Positions 59,529 to 64,000 of a DNA stretch of 64,000 nucleotides are shown here, piece by piece. Numbering within the stretch: position 1 is the stretch's first letter; each line of letters starts with the position of its first letter. A program made the position numbers and the translations under genes. Below the pieces are notes generated by a model. The model saw nothing but the letters and a program-made list of their open reading frames with translations, was not told where the DNA came from and searched no databases. This DNA is from Spirosomataceae bacterium TFI 002 (GTDB lineage Bacteria; Bacteroidota; Bacteroidia; Cytophagales; Spirosomataceae), in NCBI GenBank assembly GCA_900230115.1, contig LT907983.1, positions 4,045,001 through 4,109,000 of the forward strand. Direction: 5' to 3'.

Positions 59529-60832
59529 TAGGCCAAATACATGCGTACTTTCTTAGTTTTTAACTTCGTATTATTTAACAGAGCAATAAGTTTATCGGCT
59601 TTGGAGTCCAATACACCTACAAATGCACAGTCTTGTTTTAGTTCGATGCTACCAATTTCGTCTTTGCTGAGTCCTCCCACTTTCATGAAATAGCCAGCAA
59701 TGTCACCTTTGGAGATTTTATCACCTCTTCCGCCTGAAACAAAAACAGTCGCCCAGTTCGTGATTTCAGCTTCTTGTTCCTCACTAGTTACTTCACTTAT
59801 GTCTGTAGAAGGAAATCCAACCATATAATGTGGTAGTCCGCTCTTAGGATAAGCAATGACATAGGCAGTTCCTTCTGCATTCATTCTAGCGGTACGGCCG
59901 TTTCGGTGAATGAACTCTTCCTCTCTATTGGGTAACTGATAGTGAATGATAAATTTTAGTTCAGGAATGTCAATACCTCTTGCCGCAAGGTCAGTAGCAA
60001 TGATGAGTTGGTGGGTTCCGTTACGAAATTTGATCAACGCTCTTTCGCGATCTTGTTGCTCCATTCCTCCAAAGAAACAACCATGTGCGATACCTTTATC
60101 ACTCAAAAAGTCGCTCACATACTGAATGTTGTCTTTGTAATTGCAAAATATGATTCCGGGCTCTCCTGCCAAGCTTTTCAATACTTTCTCCAAAGTTTCG
60201 AGTTTATCTTTGGTAGGAGAATTGATCATTTTGATTTGCAACTTAGACTCACTATCACCCAAGAAGTCCAGCTTCTGAGGGTTTTTAAGTGCTAAAAAGT
60301 TGGGTATCTCGATTCCAGAAGTTGCAGAGGTCAATATTTTTCGTTCTACGGCTGAAAGCGTATTCACAATATCTCTCATATCGGATTCAAAACCAATCTC
60401 TAGCGACTTGTCGAACTCATCTAAGACCAATATTTTTAAAGAATCTATTTCAAAAGTCCTCCTTCTCAAATGATCTGCTACCCTTCCAGGAGTTCCTATC
60501 AAAAGTGCTGGTGGATGATTGAGGTCCATGCGGTCTTTATTGAAAGATCGACCACCGTAAAAGGCATTAATTTTTAGTCCAGTACCCATTTCTCTAGCAA
60601 CTTGTTCTATCTGAATGGCCAGTTCTCTAGATGGGACTATCACCACCGCCTGTATTTTGGATAGCTCGGCTCTTAGTTTTTCAACAATAGGAAGTAAAAA
60701 AGCCAATGTTTTACCCGAACCCGTAGGCGAAAGCAAGATTACCTCATTTTTAGTGCGAATAGCTGCTTGGGCAGCAATTTGCATTTCATTGAGTGCTTCA
60801 ATATTGAGTTTTTGGAGTATTCTTGCTTGCAT
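59528..60832 (-). CDS. DEAD-box-type RNA helicase with DbpA-like RNA-binding domain
   Basis: A 434-residue ATP-dependent RNA helicase. Motif I TGSGKT (37-42), motif II DEFD (138-141, instead of DEAD), motif III SAT, and the second RecA domain with RGIDIPELKFIIHY and HRNGRTAR. The C-terminal domain (about 362-434, VSGGRGDKISKGDIAGYF) resembles the DbpA RNA-binding domain, which targets 23S rRNA, so a role in ribosome assembly is likely. Middle gene of an operon DUF3817–helicase–VF530. Confidence 0.9.
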   Translation of the reverse strand: MQARILQKLNIEALNEMQIAAQAAIRTKNEVILLSPTGSGKTLAFLLPIVEKLRAELSKIQAVVIVPSRELAIQIEQVAREMGTGLKINAFYGGRSFNKDRMDLNHPPALLIGTPGRVADHLRRRTFEIDSLKILVLDEFDKSLEIGFESDMRDIVNTLSAVERKILTSATSGIEIPNFLALKNPQKLDFLGDSESKLQIKMINSPTKDKLETLEKVLKSLAGEPGIIFCNYKDNIQYVSDFLSDKGIAHGCFFGGMEQQDRERALIKFRNGTHQLIIATDLAARGIDIPELKFIIHYQLPNREEEFIHRNGRTARMNAEGTAYVIAYPKSGLPHYMVGFPSTDISEVTSEEQEAEITNWATVFVSGGRGDKISKGDIAGYFMKVGGLSKDEIGSIELKQDCAFVGVLDSKADKLIALLNNTKLKTKKVRMYLA

Positions 60833-60846
60833 GGTGTAAAGCTACT

Positions 60847-61146
60847 TTATTTTGCCAAAGTGAGTTGCGAAAATATTTTCTTATCGGCTACAAAAGTGCC
60901 AAAAGGTATCAAAGAAGCTAACAATGCCCAAAAGGTAGTGATCAGTTTCCATTTCATCTTATAACTTACTATAAGCACTAAGGCAATGTATGCAAGGAAT
61001 AAGAATCCATGAGCCGAACCCACAAAGTAATTGGGTTTTGGCATGTCGTAAACATATTTTAATGGCATTGTAACAGCAAAAAGCAAATATGAGCAGCCTT
61101 CTGCAAAGCCAATAATTCGTAAGTATTTGACGAGTTTTTGAGTCAT
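60847..61146 (-). CDS. DUF3817 membrane protein
   Basis: A 99-residue protein with three membrane helices. KYLRIIGFAEGCSYLLFAVT at the N-terminus and GSAHGFLFLAY near 43-53 are typical of DUF3817. Function unknown. 14 bp upstream of the helicase gene. Confidence 0.85.
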   Translation of the reverse strand: MTQKLVKYLRIIGFAEGCSYLLFAVTMPLKYVYDMPKPNYFVGSAHGFLFLAYIALVLIVSYKMKWKLITTFWALLASLIPFGTFVADKKIFSQLTLAK

Positions 61147-61239
61147 TTCTGGGTTAGTGTTATATCAATATAAGGTTAATAGTTTTTTTAGGCTTAAAGT
61201 TCTTTTAGGTTAAAGGTTAAAAGTTGAATGGTCTTATTT

Positions 61240-61375
61240 TTCAGTTGTCGGCTTTGAGCTTTCGGCAATCAGCTTTCGGCTCTCCGAACTTAACCGAAGT
61301 ACAAAAAAAATACCACGCGGCTTTAGCCCGTGGGTAAACAAAAAGGGCTTTAGCCCCCAAAAACGAGGAATAGGT
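61240..61375. repeat. Hairpin-rich intergenic repeat element
   Basis: Within a 340-bp region lacking genes: two AGCTTTCGGC words (61258-61267, 61271-61280), then a hairpin CCACGCGGCT / AGCCCGTGG (61314-61334), then GGGCT-TT-AGCCC (61345-61356). The shared GGCTTTAGCC core suggests a REP-like element of the kind often scattered through Bacteroidota genomes. Only one copy of the full arrangement is in this window. Confidence 0.5.
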
Positions 61376-61488
61376 CTAAAAATAAAATAGTTCTAATCAA
61401 CGATTATTGGCTGCCTAAAGCTAAAAATTCAATTTCAGGTATTTCCCAAATGCTGTTTTCGAGAAAAACTTTGATAATTTTACCCAAA

Positions 61489-62268
61489 ATGAAGACAATC
61501 GAAATTAGGACTGTAAACGTAGTGCAATACCTACAACCCTTGCGAGAGGGAGGTTCGCTACCTGCATTGGTAAAAGCAGATGATGACTTTCTTTATGTTC
61601 TAAAGTTTCATGGAGCTGGTCAAGGAAAGAAAGCACTTATAGCAGAGCTAATAGGGGGAGAAATGGCAAGGGCTATTGGCTTGAAAGTACCTGAGCTAGT
61701 TTTCATGAATCTTGATGATTCTTTTAGTAAAACCGAGCCCGATGAGGAAATTCAAGACTTGCTAAAGTTCAGTGTTGGCTTAAACCTAGGTCTTCATTTT
61801 TTGTCAGGAGCAATAACTTATGACCCATTAGTTTCTAACGCGGACGCACTTTCGGCTTCAAAAGTTGTCCTTTTGGATAGCATCATTTCAAACATTGATC
61901 GTACTGCCAAGAATACAAACTTACTCAACTGGAATAAAGAATTGTGGCTGATTGACCATGGTGCAAGTCTGTACTTTCATCATAATTGGGAAAACTGGGA
62001 ATCTCATCTTGGGCGTACGTTTCCCTCTGTGAAAGACCATGTCATGCTAAATCGTGCTAATGAGCTAACCCAAGCTGCCGAAGAAATCAAAGCTGGACTG
62101 ACCAAAGAAAAGATTCATGAAATTGTTGAGTTAATTCCGGAGGTTTGGCTAGATGAACCTTCAAATCCATTTACGCCAAGTGAATTACGAGTTGCATATA
62201 TAGCATTTTTGGAGGCCAAAATAGCTAAGATTGACTTACTTTTAAAAGAAGCAAGCGATGCAAGATAA
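61489..62268 (+). CDS. HipA-like kinase domain protein
   Basis: A 259-residue protein of the HipA-like kinase group (HipA_2 type). Start set at ATG 61489 (MKTIEIRTVNVVQYLQPL). An N-lobe with VLKFHGAG (Lys near 36) and a C-lobe with SNIDRTAKNTNLL (about 144-156, HRD-like DR and metal-binding Asn) and LIDHGASL (DFG-like Asp) are kinase-like. The usual HipB partner is absent; instead a DUF3037 gene overlaps its end by 11 bp. Role unknown; toxin-type activity unproven. Confidence 0.8.
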   Translation: MKTIEIRTVNVVQYLQPLREGGSLPALVKADDDFLYVLKFHGAGQGKKALIAELIGGEMARAIGLKVPELVFMNLDDSFSKTEPDEEIQDLLKFSVGLNLGLHFLSGAITYDPLVSNADALSASKVVLLDSIISNIDRTAKNTNLLNWNKELWLIDHGASLYFHHNWENWESHLGRTFPSVKDHVMLNRANELTQAAEEIKAGLTKEKIHEIVELIPEVWLDEPSNPFTPSELRVAYIAFLEAKIAKIDLLLKEASDAR

Positions 62269-62641
62269 GGTCATATACGAATATGCGATTTTGAGACTTG
62301 TGCCGAAAGTGGAGCGAGAAGAATTCTTTAATATAGGCGTGATTGTATACGCCAGACAAAAGAGATTTTTGGAGTTAAAATTCTCAATTGACGCAATCAA
62401 ATTGAAAGCAATGAGCTGCGATATTGATATTCAAACGCTCAATAGTTACCTTCATACTTGGGAGTTAATTTGCAAGGGAGGCTCTAAAGGTGGAGCAATT
62501 GGCGAAATGGATATAGCTTCTAGATTTAGGTGGCTTGTAGCTACAAGAAGCACAGTCATACAAAGCTCAAAAACACACCCAGGACTCTGTGTAGATCCTA
62601 AAGCTGAACTCGAAGAGCTTTTTGAGAAATATGTAATGTAG
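62258..62641 (+). CDS. DUF3037 protein, partner of HipA-like kinase
   Basis: A 127-residue protein beginning MQDKVIYEYAILRLVPKVER, with EEFFNIGVIVY and ASRFRWLVATRSTVIQSS as in DUF3037. Overlaps the kinase gene by 11 bp, so the two are almost certainly translated together. Function unknown. Confidence 0.85.
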   Translation: MQDKVIYEYAILRLVPKVEREEFFNIGVIVYARQKRFLELKFSIDAIKLKAMSCDIDIQTLNSYLHTWELICKGGSKGGAIGEMDIASRFRWLVATRSTVIQSSKTHPGLCVDPKAELEELFEKYVM

Positions 62642-62862
62642 TCTCGACCCTTTTATTTGAGGTTAGTTTTGATCAAATAATTCAAGTTTTAAACTCAATT
62701 TTATAGAGTAGGCAACTGACGTTAAATTAATTGCTTAATATTTTGCAATTTAATTTCACAAAATGAAGTTCTGATTAATAATAAGGGTAACTATTTTTTC
62801 CTTGCTCAGAACAAGTAACGAAATAGCCTTATATTTACTACTGAAATTTAAACAACAAGGCA

Positions 62863-62967
62863 ATGGCAAAGAGTCAAGACGCAAAAAAAGCAACAAAAAA
62901 AGAGGCACTTAAAACTCCAAAAGAAAAAAAAGAGGAGAAACGTTTGAAAAAACAAGGCCGTAATTAG
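62863..62967 (+). CDS. Tiny Lys-rich protein
   Basis: A 34-residue frame, MAKSQDAKKATKKEALKTP followed by KEKKEEKRLKKQGRN. About 40 % Lys, with no hydrophobic stretch. It is preceded by the AT-rich TATATTTA, close to a -7 element, and followed 10 bp later by a UUCG-loop terminator. A private terminator argues that it is a real transcript. Possibly nucleic-acid- or ribosome-associated; unproven. Confidence 0.6.
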   Translation: MAKSQDAKKATKKEALKTPKEKKEEKRLKKQGRN

Positions 62968-62976
62968 TAATAACAT

Positions 62977-63006
62977 AAATCCACTTTCGAGTGGATTGTT
63001 TTTTTT
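62977..63006 (+). terminator. UUCG-loop terminator after tiny Lys-rich gene
   Basis: Stem AATCCACT / AGTGGATT with a TTCG loop, followed by GTTTTTTTTAT. Confidence 0.93.
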
Positions 63007-63022
63007 ATAGTCATTCGATTAT

Positions 63023-63469
63023 ATGAGTTTTAATATAAGAGCAGTACAAGAAGCCGACTTTTCAAGATTGATAGCTTTGTTCAAAGAGTTTGCGATTTTT
63101 GAGAAAAGGCCAGATAAAATGAAGAATACCGTCGAGCAAATGAAGCTTGAAAAAGAGTATTTTAAAGCATTTGTTGCTACTGTTGACGATGAAATCGTTG
63201 GTTTTGCGAGTTACTTTATAAGTTACCATACTTGGTCAGGAAAATGTATTTACATGGATGATCTATATGTAACATCATCAGTAAGAGGTGCCGGAATTGG
63301 TAAAGCTTTATTGGATGAGGTGATTGATTTGGCAAAAAAGGAAAACTGCAAAAAAGTACGTTGGCAAGTGTCAGATTGGAATAAAAATGCCCAGGATTTT
63401 TATAAGTCCATAGGAGCAAGTATATATCAAGGAGAATATGTGTGTGATTTGGATTTAGGAAATACCTAA
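63023..63469 (+). CDS. GNAT-family N-acetyltransferase
   Basis: A 148-residue GNAT enzyme. Acetyl-CoA-binding RGAGIGKAL near 93-101, with YMDDLYVTSSVRG before it and DWNKNAQDFYKSIGA near 119-133. It resembles diamine/spermidine-type acetyltransferases. Substrate not certain. Confidence 0.85.
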   Translation: MSFNIRAVQEADFSRLIALFKEFAIFEKRPDKMKNTVEQMKLEKEYFKAFVATVDDEIVGFASYFISYHTWSGKCIYMDDLYVTSSVRGAGIGKALLDEVIDLAKKENCKKVRWQVSDWNKNAQDFYKSIGASIYQGEYVCDLDLGNT

Positions 63470-63480
63470 AAGAAAAGAAA

Positions 63481-64000
63481 TTGGAAAGAATAGGAATTGA
63501 GCGTTTTTTGGAGCTAAGAAATCAGACAGTTGTATTGGATGTACGCAGTCCGGGAGAGTACGCTCATGCTCATATTCCTGGGGCAGTCAGTTTGCCATTA
63601 TTCACAAACGAAGAAAGAAAAGTTGTAGGAACCGCTTACAAGCAAGCGAGTAGGGAAGAGGCAATCAAGATTGGACTAGAGTATTTTGGTCCTAGAATGC
63701 GACAAGTGGTAGAACAAGTGGAAGCACTAGGGGCCAAAGAAGTTTTGGTGCATTGCTGGAGAGGAGGAATGAGAAGTGGAGCAATTGCTTGGTTACTCGA
63801 TTTGTATGGTTTCAAAGTTTCACTTTTAGACGGTGGATATAAAGCATACCGAAATTGGGTTTTGCGACAAATAGAGCAAGAATATAGGTTCAAAATTGTT
63901 GGCGGTTATACAGGAACAGCCAAAACTGACCTTTTATACAATCTTATCAAAGAAGAATTTCCTGTCATTGATTTAGAAGGTTTGGCAAGTCATAAGGGCT
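63481..64000 (+). CDS. mnmH: tRNA 2-selenouridine synthase, 3' end outside window
   Basis: N-terminal 173 residues of the enzyme that replaces sulfur by selenium in (or geranylates) 2-thiouridine of tRNA. Start is probably TTG 63481, 11 bp after the GNAT stop, since no ATG occurs before the conserved N-terminus (FLELRNQTVVLDVRSPGEY). Rhodanese domain with Cys92 in HCWRGGMRS. The P-loop reads GYTGTAKTDLL, with Ala where the family usually has Gly before Lys. Truncated by the window end. Confidence 0.9.
   Translation, partial: MERIGIERFLELRNQTVVLDVRSPGEYAHAHIPGAVSLPLFTNEERKVVGTAYKQASREEAIKIGLEYFGPRMRQVVEQVEALGAKEVLVHCWRGGMRSGAIAWLLDLYGFKVSLLDGGYKAYRNWVLRQIEQEYRFKIVGGYTGTAKTDLLYNLIKEEFPVIDLEGLASHKG

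Overview
The window is chromosomal DNA from a member of the Bacteroidota, most likely order Cytophagales. Reasons: AT-rich DNA; promoter-like TAnnTTTG elements in front of recA, dapA and the UDP-glucose dehydrogenase gene; large secreted proteins with SprB-like, PKD and GEVED modules that share one C-terminal module (…PGF…FKAEI…C); DUF2490 barrels; and stand-alone LytTR proteins. The genus cannot be fixed from the sequence. I see no rRNA, tRNA, transposase, integrase, prophage or CRISPR array.

Layout. 1-4.1 kb: 3' part of a giant secreted beta-helix protein. 4.7-6.3 kb: secreted sialate O-acetylesterase. 6.4-12.7 kb: sugar/polyol oxidation block on the minus strand (Tat-signal subunit 3 plus GMC dehydrogenase; then MFS transporter, second GMC dehydrogenase, SDR). 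13.1-15.5 kb: UDP-glucose dehydrogenase and UDP-xylose synthase. 15.6-20.5 kb: rpoN and a cytochrome c maturation operon (ccmB-ccmC-ccmD-ccmE) ending in isochorismate synthase. 20.7-26.5 kb: galK, glpD, feoAB, rpe. 26.6-29.8 kb: three stand-alone LytTR genes around a secreted fibre-like protein. 30-38.7 kb: ligA, secreted metalloprotease, dapA, PAP2 phosphatase, two secreted proteins. 38.8-42.5 kb: Bax-inhibitor-1 protein, then a redox cluster (membrane protein, DUF3365 haem lipoprotein, sulfide:quinone-oxidoreductase-like protein). 42.6-52.5 kb: recA, aminopeptidase, di-haem peroxidase, hemolysin III, K+ channel, DUF2490 operon. 52.9-55.7 kb: large secreted sugar-dehydrogenase-like protein. 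55.7-59.1 kb: TPR histidine kinase, LytTR response regulator and a fourth stand-alone LytTR gene. 59.3-64 kb: DEAD-box helicase operon, HipA-like kinase/DUF3037 pair, a tiny basic protein, GNAT, and the 5' part of mnmH.

The most unusual system is a LytTR network. Four proteins of 111-128 aa consist of little more than a LytTR DNA-binding domain. Three of the four, plus the two-component operon, are preceded by three-copy direct repeats with an exact 21-bp period (TTGGT on the plus strand for minus-strand genes; a CATTTAC-type core before the 26.7 kb gene). That is the geometry expected for LytTR operators. A related 20-bp tandem repeat precedes the fibre-like protein gene. The two most similar LytTR proteins carry the two most similar arrays. 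I infer an auto- and cross-regulating circuit for surface proteins.

The other genes are largely housekeeping, respiratory (haem, quinone, c-type cytochromes) and cell-surface functions. Starts were moved downstream from the longest reading frame wherever a signal peptide or the family N-terminus required it; each entry says so.
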